From IMG/VR virus record IMGVR_UViG_3300025869_000007, positions 19,953 through 83,952 of that record: DNA of 64,000 nt. One strand, written 5' to 3'. The translations under genes and the position numbers were made by a program. Below are positions 51,936-60,653 of this stretch, piece by piece. Origin of the DNA: a virus. The notes under the pieces were generated by a model. It was not told the origin of the DNA. It searched no databases and saw only the letters and a list, made by a program, of their open reading frames with translations. How positions within the stretch are numbered: the stretch's first letter is position 1; the number at the start of each line of letters is the position of its first letter.

Positions 51936-52187
51936 ATGACAATAGCAAGTGAACAGATAGTATTAAGTGACATAGGTAGTTACTTACATCAAAGATGCGT
52001 AGGCACTCTTAACGCAAGTGGATTGCCCTTACAGGAACTAGATGACTTAATCCCTATACAGGATTGTGACATGGAATGGTTTAATGCCTTAAATGGAGAA
52101 ACCAAAAATGTAGTATGGTGGTATATTAACGAGTTAGGAATGACTTCTGAGCTAACAAAGGAACAACTAAGCATATGGAAACAATAA
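51936..52187 (+). CDS. Small acidic protein (83 aa)
   Basis: ATG 51936 coincides with the predicted +1; the in-frame GTG at 51927 lies in the -10 region. Helical and acidic, with no recognised motif. Overlaps the next gene. Confidence 0.55.
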   Translation: MTIASEQIVLSDIGSYLHQRCVGTLNASGLPLQELDDLIPIQDCDMEWFNALNGETKNVVWWYINELGMTSELTKEQLSIWKQ

Positions 52188-52366
52188 TTGAATTTGTAGC
52201 AACAATTGTAGTGTCTGCAATCATTGGTTTTATTATTGGGTCATACTTTGGGTCAAAAGAAAGCGAAGTAGCTATTCAAAACATAAGAAGTTATTTTATA
52301 TACGAAATAAGACTTCTTACGGAAAGAATCAAAGAACTAGAAAGGAAATATAATGGACGCACCTAA
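52175..52366 (+). CDS. Small membrane protein with helical tail (63 aa)
   Basis: Transmembrane helix at about residues 5-25 with a GxxxGxxFGS end, followed by a charged helix. Likely inner membrane. Unknown function. Confidence 0.55.
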   Translation: METIIEFVATIVVSAIIGFIIGSYFGSKESEVAIQNIRSYFIYEIRLLTERIKELERKYNGRT

Positions 52367-52586
52367 ATTTGAAACCAAAGATGACAAAGAACCTACCCTA
52401 GAATACCTTCAGGAATTTGTAGGTGGATATGTTGAAGCTCAGTATCTCCCAAAGAAAGAAATGATACTAATTAATGAAGATGGGCGAAGATTAAATCTGC
52501 CCTTTAATGTTAAAGCTTCAGTATATGCAGGATTTGAAATTCTAGGAAATGCTATATTATTAAAAGGTAAAGCTGTCTTAACATGA
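52353..52586 (+). CDS. DUF3846-like protein (77 aa)
   Basis: LQEFVGGYVEAQYL, then MILINEDGRRLNLPFN and EILGNAILLKG, the layout of the DUF3846 family, found in phages and conjugative elements with unknown function. Coupled on both sides. Confidence 0.65.
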   Translation: MDAPKFETKDDKEPTLEYLQEFVGGYVEAQYLPKKEMILINEDGRRLNLPFNVKASVYAGFEILGNAILLKGKAVLT

Positions 52587-52747
52587 ATATTTTACAGAAG
52601 TGGATAATTGGTACTGTATACTCAGATAGCCAAATACTCGAAATACTTCAAGATTGGGGAATTATATCAGATAACTGCTATAAACTAGAGCAAGTAGGCA
52701 ATAGCGAAGTAGCCGTGAATTATCTGATTAATAAAATGGGTCTTTAA
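52583..52747 (+). CDS. Small hypothetical protein (54 aa)
   Basis: ATGA overlap with the DUF3846 gene. Helical, ending KMGL. Below common gene-calling limits but well coupled. Unknown. Confidence 0.5.
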   Translation: MNILQKWIIGTVYSDSQILEILQDWGIISDNCYKLEQVGNSEVAVNYLINKMGL

Positions 52748-52775
52748 TTTTTTTTAATTTTTTTTTAAAAAAGTA

Positions 52776-52810
52776 TTGACAAGTTGTAAATTCTTTAGTA
52801 GGTTTAAGGC
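52776..52810 (+). promoter_or_regulatory. Early-type promoter, leaderless
   Basis: AAAAAAGTA then TTGACA at 52776-52781, 17 bases, TAGGTT at 52799-52804, ATG at 52811. Confidence 0.75.
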
Positions 52811-53161
52811 ATGAACAACATTAAACACCAAATAGAATACAAATACACAAGCAACGGAAAGAAAGTTTTATCCGTAACTCTTAATGCAAACCTTGACGGA
52901 CAAAGAATTTTTCTTACAGGTTTTAGCCTAAAGCAAATTGCTTATAAATACTGCGAGCAAAAGAAAAGCTTTGCTAAGTTCAACAAGCTTATGAAGGTTC
53001 TTCAAAGTCTTCCACAGACTCACAACGATCCTTACGAAGCAGTAAGACAGCAACAAGAGCGTGACGAAGAGCGTTTGGCAGATATCTGCGATGATCTTAA
53101 ATGCTCAGTATCAGAAGCACGCCATTTTCAAAAAACAGGCGAACATCCAAGAGGTTGGTAA
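52811..53161 (+). CDS. Hypothetical protein (116 aa)
   Basis: ATGAACAACAT start at the predicted +1. Beta-rich N-terminus (KVLSVTLNANLDGQRIFLTGF), helical C-terminus rich in Glu/Gln/Arg. No recognised family. Confidence 0.6.
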   Translation: MNNIKHQIEYKYTSNGKKVLSVTLNANLDGQRIFLTGFSLKQIAYKYCEQKKSFAKFNKLMKVLQSLPQTHNDPYEAVRQQQERDEERLADICDDLKCSVSEARHFQKTGEHPRGW

Positions 53162-53162
53162 T

Positions 53163-53567
53163 ATGTTTTATCAAAAATATCTAAAACAAAGGCTCTCGGA
53201 AGTAGAGTTTGAATCTACAATTCCTTTTAGCGAATTTAAACAATGGGTAAATGACCAAACATCAAAAGGTCACTATCTACATCAAAGTAAAAGCGCTTTG
53301 CAGTATTCAAGAAAAAAACTTTATATAAAAAGAAGTATAGACAGGATGTATTTAAGACAATCACAAGAACCAAAACTTGAGGGCGAGTGTATTAAAATGT
53401 CGAACGACGCTTTATTATATCCTAACTCGCAAGTGCTAGTAAGAAATGGATATAAGCTATGGGTGCATGATCTTGGATTGGCAGACTTTGCGTGTTTTAC
53501 TGAAAATGAAATAGTGACTATGATGAACTGCCTAAAAAAAGGTAAGTGGGCAATTGAAAAAAGTTAA
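53163..53567 (+). CDS. Basic hypothetical protein (134 aa)
   Basis: ATG 53163 follows the previous stop; the longer frame from 53061 lies within that gene. Lys/Arg-rich with mixed structure. No recognised motif. Confidence 0.55.
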   Translation: MFYQKYLKQRLSEVEFESTIPFSEFKQWVNDQTSKGHYLHQSKSALQYSRKKLYIKRSIDRMYLRQSQEPKLEGECIKMSNDALLYPNSQVLVRNGYKLWVHDLGLADFACFTENEIVTMMNCLKKGKWAIEKS

Positions 53568-53585
53568 AAAAACTTTAAAAAAGTA

Positions 53586-53620
53586 TTGACATAAAGAAAA
53601 ACATCTCATAGGGTGTAATC
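53586..53620 (+). promoter_or_regulatory. Early-type promoter, leaderless
   Basis: AAAAAAGTA then TTGACA at 53586-53591, 17 bases, TAGGGT at 53609-53614, ATG at 53621. Confidence 0.75.
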
Positions 53621-53770
53621 ATGAACAACTTAAATCAACACCAACCAAGACTTCAAAGAATCACTTCTGCCTTAACAAGAGCAAGAGTTCAAAACAGTCA
53701 GACTTGGATACTGTCAAGGCTTTCTGAAATTTGGGATGCTGAAGCATTAAGAATTTGCAGAGCAAGCTAA
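53621..53770 (+). CDS. Small basic early-type protein (49 aa)
   Basis: ATGAACAAC start at the predicted +1; helical, Arg-rich. Stop overlaps the next ATG (TAATG). Unknown. Confidence 0.55.
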   Translation: MNNLNQHQPRLQRITSALTRARVQNSQTWILSRLSEIWDAEALRICRAS

Positions 53771-53880
53771 TGAGAGCCAAAGCAAGGATTCCATTTGTAT
53801 TCACCAAGGCACGTCCTCATAAGGATAAGTCAAAATACAATCGTAAACATAAACATAAAGGACAACACAATGACAGATAA
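53770..53880 (+). CDS. Tiny basic peptide (36 aa)
   Basis: Lys/Arg/His-rich (KYNRKHKHKGQH), coupled at both ends. May be translated only as a link in the operon. Unknown. Confidence 0.4.
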   Translation: MRAKARIPFVFTKARPHKDKSKYNRKHKHKGQHNDR

Positions 53881-53962
53881 AATACTTAACAAAGAAAACA
53901 TTATAATTCCTGCATTATTTGCACTAGGGTGGTTAGCAATCATAATCGATATGATCCTATGA
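53870..53962 (+). CDS. Tiny membrane peptide (30 aa)
   Basis: ATG 53870, hydrophobic from about residue 11 to the end, stop overlapping the next ATG. Single-pass helix. Unknown. Confidence 0.45.
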   Translation: MTDKILNKENIIIPALFALGWLAIIIDMIL

Positions 53963-55134
53963 GCAAGACAGACAAAATATTATCGTTGCACGAAAAAATT
54001 ATATCAAAAGCAAAGCTTACACCTGATTGGAAAAAGCATTGCCCAAAAGAGTATAAAGTACCTAAGGGATATTATAATCCTGCTTGGTATTCAACTCTTC
54101 AACTTGCAACATCAGGTGGGAAAATTGAGGGTGTAGATAGTCCTGATTATAGTTTTCAAGCAGACATATCATTTAAGGTAGGTGAAATGCTATCTACATA
54201 TATGTTTCCACATTACTTTCTAGATAAGGATTTAGTAAAACTTATGGGCATGACTCAGATGACAAATGAGGTAGATTTAGCTAAAATAAAATACCCATTC
54301 GACTCTTGTCTGTTTACTCTGCCTATAAATATGATTCAAGATGTATATTCAGACTTAGACAGAGAAAAGCCTAGAGAAAAACTTGGTGCGTCTTTTGAAT
54401 ACAATAAGTGCTACCTTACTCAACTTGCATATGCTAGATCATTTGATGTTCAAACTATGACCCAAGAGTTAAATGCAAAAGCAAAAGGCTTGCAGTCTAC
54501 AGACGGACGCCATTATCTACCACAGATATCTAGATTATGGACAGAGACATTATCACTAGAAGAAGATCAGCAACATAAAGCTCAAGAAATTATCTTAGAA
54601 GGCTTAGAGCAACAGATGGGTGAGCCTTGCAGAATAGTTCCAAGCTTTAGTGTAGTTATGGCATACGACACAGGTGATATTGGTGTAACTTGTTACCCAA
54701 TAGAAAAAGATAAGGGGCTAGGAGAGATAGTAAAATCTTATGATAATACTTTTTATTTTGAGAACGAAAAACTTAAAAATCTAGATGATATTAAAGGCGT
54801 ACGCAATGAAGTAAGTTCAATGCAAAACCTAACTAAGCTAGTGGTTACTTTAATTTTGTATATGTCCTCTAAAGCTACAGAGTACAAAACAGAATCTAAG
54901 AAAATTAAGTTCCAACATAAAGGAAGTACTGTATCAAATTTATACTCGGCAAATTTCTTAGGCGCTAAATACAAAGGGTATATCAGTAAACAGGAAAAAC
55001 TAATGGGCAATAAAAGGATGAAGCCACATTGGAGAAGTGGCACATATCGGATTTATTGGACAGGTAAAGGTAGGAAAATACCTGTAAACAAATGGGTAAT
55101 GCCATATCCTGTAAACATGGAAAAAGTTGCATGA
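53959..55134 (+). CDS. AcrVA2-like C-terminal motif protein (391 aa)
   Basis: ATG 53959 overlaps the previous stop and is preferred over 53929. The bulk shows no enzyme motif. The last 40 residues include KPHWRSGTYR and GKGRK, resembling the conserved C-terminal tail of AcrVA2-like proteins, a broad phage family whose namesake inhibits type V CRISPR-Cas12a production. Similarity is judged by eye and does not prove anti-CRISPR activity. Confidence 0.45.
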   Translation: MSKTDKILSLHEKIISKAKLTPDWKKHCPKEYKVPKGYYNPAWYSTLQLATSGGKIEGVDSPDYSFQADISFKVGEMLSTYMFPHYFLDKDLVKLMGMTQMTNEVDLAKIKYPFDSCLFTLPINMIQDVYSDLDREKPREKLGASFEYNKCYLTQLAYARSFDVQTMTQELNAKAKGLQSTDGRHYLPQISRLWTETLSLEEDQQHKAQEIILEGLEQQMGEPCRIVPSFSVVMAYDTGDIGVTCYPIEKDKGLGEIVKSYDNTFYFENEKLKNLDDIKGVRNEVSSMQNLTKLVVTLILYMSSKATEYKTESKKIKFQHKGSTVSNLYSANFLGAKYKGYISKQEKLMGNKRMKPHWRSGTYRIYWTGKGRKIPVNKWVMPYPVNMEKVA

Positions 55135-55295
55135 ATGCGTGGGTTTTTATATCAAGCGACACTCTTCTAGTGTCAGCAAAAAAGTCAGACAAGGAATACA
55201 TGGAAAGGCAAAAAAAAGTCTTGACAGAAAGAAAGCAATTTGTACAAATAATTAAACCTAAGTCAGAAAAATATAACAAAATAAACACAAAATAA
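55131..55295 (+). CDS. Small basic protein (54 aa)
   Basis: ATGA overlap with the upstream gene fixes the start at 55131. Ser-rich beginning then Lys/Glu-rich helix. An AAAAAAAGTC-TTGACA box at 55221 lies inside it and may drive the next gene. Confidence 0.5.
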   Translation: MNAWVFISSDTLLVSAKKSDKEYMERQKKVLTERKQFVQIIKPKSEKYNKINTK

Positions 55296-55296
55296 T

Positions 55297-55887
55297 ATGA
55301 ATAAAATATCTCAACTATTAACTGCACCTGAAGGATATGTATGCACAGGAATAGAAGGCGAAGTATCCAACATTTATAAACGCTCTGTCTTCTCAAAAGG
55401 CGACTCTGAAAATAGTGTACAGAAGGTCATTATAAAGGACACAAGTGGAAGCTCAATTAGGTGTGCATTTTGGGGAAGAGCAGAATTTCCATATGGAGAA
55501 GGAACTAAGATTTTAATTACTCCTACTTCTCAAGGCAAAGGTCTTACTATCAAGGATAACGAGTACAAAGGGCAAGTTAACAAAGAATTAAACGTAGGAG
55601 ACAAAGCAGGGATAGTTCAAATTGATGAATACAGCGATCAGACTGAAGTTACTACAGAAGCACCTATAAGCGTTGCAGAAAACACTTCTAGTTCAACTGC
55701 TTCTATGCTACCTGTTCCATTGGTTCAGAATATTAATCTTATGGATTTATGCATACAAGGAGCAACCACGCTAAGAACTAAATATCCCAATATGACAGAT
55801 GACCAATTTCAGGCTATTACTTCATGCTTCTTTATTGAGGGAAATAAACAAAACCTTGGAAAATCTATGCCCTCTCAGCTTTTATGA
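55297..55887 (+). CDS. OB-fold protein, possible single-strand DNA-binding protein (196 aa)
   Basis: Residues about 12-72 (EGEVSNIYKRS, VIIKDTSGSSIRCAFWGRA, GTKILIT) have the strand pattern of an RPA/SSB-type OB fold. A Ser/Thr linker and a C-terminal helical part follow. In the replication block, so single-strand DNA binding is the most likely role. Confidence 0.6.
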   Translation: MNKISQLLTAPEGYVCTGIEGEVSNIYKRSVFSKGDSENSVQKVIIKDTSGSSIRCAFWGRAEFPYGEGTKILITPTSQGKGLTIKDNEYKGQVNKELNVGDKAGIVQIDEYSDQTEVTTEAPISVAENTSSSTASMLPVPLVQNINLMDLCIQGATTLRTKYPNMTDDQFQAITSCFFIEGNKQNLGKSMPSQLL

Positions 55888-56147
55888 GTAGGGGCATGGA
55901 TTCGCAGTCACTAGGATATGAAGATGTAGCCTTGTTGGATATATTTCTTACTAGTGATTCTACCAAAAGTTTAATATCAGAAGCTACTGCAAAAAAATTA
56001 AGAAAGCGTGCATACAGTCAATTAGTTAAAGAATACATGAAGATTGAGGGCGTCCATGAATTAGATGCAGAAATAGAAGTTGATGCTATAGTGTGCTGTA
56101 TGCTTATTGAGAAAAAAGGTGAAAACATTGAATGTGATTTAAATTGA
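55884..56147 (+). CDS. Small acidic helical protein (87 aa)
   Basis: ATGA overlap with the OB-fold gene. Helical, acidic, with two Cys in a VDAIVCCML segment. Unknown function. Confidence 0.5.
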   Translation: MSRGMDSQSLGYEDVALLDIFLTSDSTKSLISEATAKKLRKRAYSQLVKEYMKIEGVHELDAEIEVDAIVCCMLIEKKGENIECDLN

Positions 56148-56215
56148 GCTTAATTACCATATTCTGCATTATTGTTGTTATATGTGCAGGATTGGTATGG
56201 CTTTACAAAACTTGA
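56144..56215 (+). CDS. Possible tiny membrane peptide (23 aa)
   Basis: TTG at 56144 overlaps the previous TGA (TTGA) and encodes a single hydrophobic helix (SLITIFCIIVVICAGLVWL) ending in YKT. It lies out of frame inside the possible N-terminal extension of the phosphoesterase, so only one of the two may be real. Confidence 0.3.
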   Translation: MSLITIFCIIVVICAGLVWLYKT

Positions 56216-57158
56216 CGCACACAATAATGCTGTTCCATTATTTGTCATGGCAACAGAAAAAAGCGTCCCTTGGAAGCTTACAAGAGTAAGCAGAAATGTT
56301 CACAAAATAACTTGGGACTTCAAGAGTAAAGAAGAGTGCGCTTGGGTTTTATTGCGAAGTGATGCCCATCACGATTCTAAGCATTGTGATAGATCGATGG
56401 AAAAGCGTCATCTAGAATTAGCGGTAAAAAGAAATGCAGTTGTGCTAGATAATGGAGACTTGTACGATGCAATGCAGGGTAAGTTTGATAGAAGAGCATC
56501 AAAAGATGATTTGCTTCCTGAGTACAAAAATGGAGATTACCTAGATAGCTTAGTAAATGAAGCGGTCAAGTTTTATAGTCCATATGCTAAACAGTTTGCT
56601 ATTCTTGGACAGGGAAATCATGAAACAGCAATTTTAAAACACCATGAAACAAACTTAACTGACAGGCTCAGGATTGGTCTTAATAGACACCTTAAAGACG
56701 AAGGAAGTAATCATAGAGTTTATATGGGAGGATATGGTGGATGGGTTCGTTTAGTTGGAAAAAGTCATGGCGCTCAAGATGGAAAATGGCTACACTATTT
56801 TCATGGTTCAGGTGGAGGCGGTCCTGTAACAAGAGGTGTAATCGGAACAAATCGAGAGGCAGTATTCCACCCCGATCCTTCGTTCTGCGTAAGTGGTCAC
56901 ACACACGATCAATGGATTGTGCCTATTGCAAGAGATAGAATTAAAGACACAGGAACACTTTACCAAGACACTCAATATCATATCAAGATTGCGGGATACA
57001 AAGAAGAGTATGGCGATGGATACGGAGGATGGCATATAGAGCGAGGCGCTCCTCCAAAACCTTTAGGCGCCGCATGGATAAAAATCTCTTGGATGGGTAG
57101 CAGTCATGATAAAACAAAAAGAGGGATATACCCTGAAGTGTTTTTATCTGACCGATGA
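56172..57158 (+). CDS. Calcineurin-like metallophosphoesterase (up to 328 aa)
   Basis: SDAHHD (about residue 63), NGDLYD (about residue 95), GQGNHET (about residue 142), a His in HGSGG and CVSGHTHD (about residue 240) are the five metallophosphoesterase blocks that bind two metals. Likely cleaves phosphomonoesters or phosphodiesters such as nucleotides, cyclic nucleotides or DNA ends. The start is uncertain: TTG 56172, GTG 56184 or ATG 56247 (the first ATG). Adjacent to replication genes. Confidence 0.75.
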   Translation: MLLYVQDWYGFTKLDAHNNAVPLFVMATEKSVPWKLTRVSRNVHKITWDFKSKEECAWVLLRSDAHHDSKHCDRSMEKRHLELAVKRNAVVLDNGDLYDAMQGKFDRRASKDDLLPEYKNGDYLDSLVNEAVKFYSPYAKQFAILGQGNHETAILKHHETNLTDRLRIGLNRHLKDEGSNHRVYMGGYGGWVRLVGKSHGAQDGKWLHYFHGSGGGGPVTRGVIGTNREAVFHPDPSFCVSGHTHDQWIVPIARDRIKDTGTLYQDTQYHIKIAGYKEEYGDGYGGWHIERGAPPKPLGAAWIKISWMGSSHDKTKRGIYPEVFLSDR

Positions 57159-57406
57159 TAGAACCTAACGGAGAAGAATGGGATGTAGCAAAAAAATGCG
57201 ATGCCTTGGAAATGGAACTCCAAGGGATGATCAATCATTATACTGCTGAATTTTGTGATCTTGATGAAGAGTTAGAGTCTTTGCAAATAAGACCTAAGGA
57301 AAATGTTCCATTTGTGGCAATAATTGGAATCCTTGAAAAAATAAAGCTTGATTTTTACCTAGAAAGCAAACTAGAAGAAGAAGGCTTCTTTCAAGAAGAC
57401 ACATAA
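57155..57406 (+). CDS. Small acidic protein (83 aa)
   Basis: ATGA overlap with the phosphoesterase. Glu-rich helices. Unknown. Confidence 0.5.
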   Translation: MIEPNGEEWDVAKKCDALEMELQGMINHYTAEFCDLDEELESLQIRPKENVPFVAIIGILEKIKLDFYLESKLEEEGFFQEDT

Positions 57407-57440
57407 CGTAACCATAAAATAACTACAAAATAACTATCGA

Positions 57441-58331
57441 ATGATAATAAAAATAAAAGAAAAAATATTTGATCCATACGCAAGAATACCAAACAGAATA
57501 TTAAATGATTCCAAACTAAGTTGGAAATCAAAAGGCTTATTAGCCTACTGTATGAGCAAACCTGAAAATTGGGAAATCAGAGTTGCAGACATAATTAATA
57601 AATCTACAGACGGAGAAAGTTCTGTTAGAAGCGCTTTAAAAGAATTGATGGAACTTGGATACTGTCAAGGCACTCAACTTAAAAACCCTGATGGTAGTAT
57701 AGGTGGATATCAATACGATTTTGCTGACTATCCATACTTCAAAAGCCCACACGTGGAAAATCCACACGTGGAAAACCACCACCATAATAATAAAGAAAGA
57801 ATAAGTAATAATAATAAATTATTATTAGAAGTACCTGTTGAAACTTTTGATAAAAGACCTAAAAGCACGCCATTTGCAGAAATAATTGCAATCCTTACTA
57901 AGCAGAGACCACACAAGAAGTTTATTAGGCGAAAGCAATACGGAACTACTGAAAAAAACATAGGCAAATTTTACAGAGAGAACAACAAGGACACACAATG
58001 TTTTTATGACCTGTGTGACAGATTGGAGGAAAGCGATTTTCTTATGGGACGGAATGGTCACAATCCACCTGTGCAAATTAAAGACCCTGATTGGTCTTGG
58101 ATATTTAAGCTTGGGCAGGATGGCACGATGAATGCCATGAAAATAATGGAGGGCAAGTATGCCAATGATAGGATGTCATTTGCATTGGAGAAAGCAAAGA
58201 AAGAAGCTTTAACTGAGGTTATTATAGTAGGTGGCGGTGGCAAACAGAAGGTAGACCTTACTGACCCTAAGTACAGAGTAGTAGGATTTGACGATGTACA
58301 AAATCTTAAAAAAGTAGTGGAGGTAGTGTAA
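57441..58331 (+). CDS. Winged-helix replication-initiation-like protein (296 aa)
   Basis: FDPYARIPNRILND then LSWKSKGLLAYCMSKPENWEI and SSVRSALKELMELGYC (about residues 12-80) form the winged-helix found at the start of phage replication proteins of the O/DnaD type. A His/Asn-rich linker (about residues 110-130) and a C-terminal domain follow. It overlaps the primase-helicase start by one base (TAATG), supporting a role in origin recognition or helicase loading. Confidence 0.65.
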   Translation: MIIKIKEKIFDPYARIPNRILNDSKLSWKSKGLLAYCMSKPENWEIRVADIINKSTDGESSVRSALKELMELGYCQGTQLKNPDGSIGGYQYDFADYPYFKSPHVENPHVENHHHNNKERISNNNKLLLEVPVETFDKRPKSTPFAEIIAILTKQRPHKKFIRRKQYGTTEKNIGKFYRENNKDTQCFYDLCDRLEESDFLMGRNGHNPPVQIKDPDWSWIFKLGQDGTMNAMKIMEGKYANDRMSFALEKAKKEALTEVIIVGGGGKQKVDLTDPKYRVVGFDDVQNLKKVVEVV

Positions 58332-60160
58332 TGGATGCTAGTGAAATAAAAGATATGCTACACAATGATGCTTTAAGTATATGCGAACTTCTATTACCTA
58401 ACGGAAAATTAGAACGAAACGATTGGTGTGTTGGCAGTATTGCAGGAGAAGAAGGCAGAAGCTTAAAAGTAGTTACCTCAGGCAGAAAAATAGGAACATG
58501 GAAAGATTTTGCAGGAGATGATGGGGGTAATAACTTATTAGAGCTTTGGGCAAAGGTTAAACGTATAAGTTTTGTAGATGCATACTTAGAGGCAAAAAAA
58601 TACTTGGGTGTATATGAAGAAGAATACATCAAGGGTACTAAACCAAAATTTGAGCCTTTTAAGATTTCCTCAGAGTGGAAAATAAAACACTCAGACGGAA
58701 TGAACTACTTGATTGAAAAAAGAGGAATGTCAAAAGATACAATTAAGGCTTTTGGTGTAAGCACTAAAGGTGTGGAGGTAATGTTTCCGTACTATTCTAC
58801 AGATGGTGGCACTTGCGAGATGGCAAAGTTTTTAAAAAAAGAAGGCAACAAAAAGAAGCAAATGTGGTCATCTTCAAATACAGCCAAAACTTTATTTGGA
58901 AAAAGCCTTACTTCTGATAATGCGCATACACTTATTATAACGGAAGGAGAGATTGATTGCATGACTTTATGGCAAGAGTTAAAAAGCGAAGAGCATGGAA
59001 TAGTAAGCGTTCCTTTTGGGGCAAAATGGGAAGCGCAGAATGGAAATGATCCTAATAGCGAGTGGATTTCTAACGACTTTGATTATTTAAGTAGATTTGA
59101 AACTATCATACTTGCCTTAGATAACGATGAGGCAGGAGAGTCAGCTACGAAGTCAATAGTTAAGAGATTAGGTAGGGAAAGATGTAGGTCTGTAGATTTT
59201 GGCGAATACAAAGATGCTAACGAGGTTATGCTGAAGGAAGGTGATCTTAAAAAAATCATTGAGGATGCAAAAAACTATGAACCTGAAAACTTAAAAAATG
59301 CATCAACTTATGAAGGGGAATTAGCAGAAAGATTTTTTAATCCTGAAAAAAACTACAGAGGTATTCCTTTACCTTTCAACATTCCTTTTTTTATAAGGAT
59401 GAACGAGTTGAGTATAATGACAGGGTTTAGCGGTAGTGGTAAAACTATGTTGCTAAATTACTTATGCTGTCATTTGGCAAGCACAGGTAATAAAGTTTGT
59501 ATTGCTTCATTAGAAATCAGGGTAGAAGAGACAATATCCTGCCTTGTTGCACAAACACTAGGGAAAGACGCACCTAGTTCAAGAGAAGAGCTTACAGGTG
59601 CTATGAATTGGCTAGGAGATGGCTTTTGGTTTTATGATCATGTAGGTCAGGCAGACTTTGAGCCAATGATTGAAAGCTTTGCCTATGCTCATAAGAGGCA
59701 TGGCATAAATATAATTGTAATAGACAGCTTGATGAAATGCGGATTGGCATTTGATGATTACAAGGGGCAAAAACTTCTAGTAGATAAACTTGCAGACTTT
59801 GTGCATAAATACGATGTTCATATATTTTTAGTAGCTCACTCAAAAAAGAAAGAGAGCGAAAAAGAATATGTAGGAAAAATGGATGTTAAGGGCATAACAG
59901 AGATTACAGACATGGCTCACAATGTACTTAGTGTTTGGAGGCACAAGGCGAAAGAGGAAGCGATAAATGGTCTTAACCCTGATACTCAAGAAGAAGAAAT
60001 AATGGACTTGGAAATATCAATGTTTAACAGCTTGTTTAGTGTCCACAAGCAAAGAGGAGACAAGGGAGAAGAGCCTGAAGCAAGGCTTTGGTATGATAAA
60101 GATTCAAGGCATTACACAACTCAATGGGATGGAGGAAAGAAAGGATTTTATGAAGGATAA
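58331..60160 (+). CDS. Primase-helicase, TOPRIM plus RecA-like (609 aa)
   Basis: N-terminal zinc-finger-like region without clear cysteines (GTWKDFAGDDGGNNLLELW), TOPRIM motifs ITEGEID (about residue 201) and ALDNDEAG (about residue 260), then a DnaB/Twinkle-type ATPase with Walker A GFSGSGKT (about residue 364) and Walker B IIVIDS (about residue 460). A fused primase-helicase like T7 gp4. It unwinds DNA and makes primers. Confidence 0.85.
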   Translation: MDASEIKDMLHNDALSICELLLPNGKLERNDWCVGSIAGEEGRSLKVVTSGRKIGTWKDFAGDDGGNNLLELWAKVKRISFVDAYLEAKKYLGVYEEEYIKGTKPKFEPFKISSEWKIKHSDGMNYLIEKRGMSKDTIKAFGVSTKGVEVMFPYYSTDGGTCEMAKFLKKEGNKKKQMWSSSNTAKTLFGKSLTSDNAHTLIITEGEIDCMTLWQELKSEEHGIVSVPFGAKWEAQNGNDPNSEWISNDFDYLSRFETIILALDNDEAGESATKSIVKRLGRERCRSVDFGEYKDANEVMLKEGDLKKIIEDAKNYEPENLKNASTYEGELAERFFNPEKNYRGIPLPFNIPFFIRMNELSIMTGFSGSGKTMLLNYLCCHLASTGNKVCIASLEIRVEETISCLVAQTLGKDAPSSREELTGAMNWLGDGFWFYDHVGQADFEPMIESFAYAHKRHGINIIVIDSLMKCGLAFDDYKGQKLLVDKLADFVHKYDVHIFLVAHSKKKESEKEYVGKMDVKGITEITDMAHNVLSVWRHKAKEEAINGLNPDTQEEEIMDLEISMFNSLFSVHKQRGDKGEEPEARLWYDKDSRHYTTQWDGGKKGFYEG

Positions 60161-60653
60161 CTTAGAAAAAATTATAAAACACATTGTTGACAATAAAGAA
60201 ATGGCATCAATTGATACTGTTGAAACAAATTCAAGTATTACAATGATAGCTAAAGTAGCAGGAGAAGACTACGGAAGAATTGTAGGAGCAAAAGGCAGAA
60301 CAATAGAACTTATTAAAGATTTTGTAGATGCATACTCAGACTTACCAACAACCAAGAAAACTCATAGGCTTATATTAGAAGAACCTCAGACAAAAAGTTG
60401 GGGAGTAAGAGAAAGTTTTAAGCATAACCCAAATTGGAAACCTGACATAGTTTTAAAAGACCTTGGTGAGTTAATAAGTCTATTTGGTAAAGTTCAGATA
60501 AGTGTTGTAGATACAGGCTCTCATGTTATATTTGAATGTAATGAAATAGAGAACAATTACATTAACGATAAAGTAAAAGAAGCTGTAGAGTTCCTAACCA
60601 AAGCAATGGTTAAAGGATACGGCAGAAATGCTTTATTAGAATTTTATCAATGA
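60150..60653 (+). CDS. KH-domain RNA-binding protein, KhpA-like (167 aa)
   Basis: ATG 60150 overlaps the end of the primase-helicase; the frame open from 60039 lies inside that gene. LEKIIKHIVDN and the KH GxxG loop GEDYGRIVGAKGRTIELI (about residues 40-57) match bacterial KhpA. The C-terminal 90 residues are an extra domain of unknown kind. It probably binds RNA or single-stranded DNA. Confidence 0.65.
   Translation: MKDNLEKIIKHIVDNKEMASIDTVETNSSITMIAKVAGEDYGRIVGAKGRTIELIKDFVDAYSDLPTTKKTHRLILEEPQTKSWGVRESFKHNPNWKPDIVLKDLGELISLFGKVQISVVDTGSHVIFECNEIENNYINDKVKEAVEFLTKAMVKGYGRNALLEFYQ

Noticed and set aside
55221-55256. A-rich box and TTGACA inside the 54-aa gene
   Set aside because: Matches the family's upstream box, and may drive the OB-fold gene, but the next ATG is 76 bases away and the -10 is weak, so not counted.
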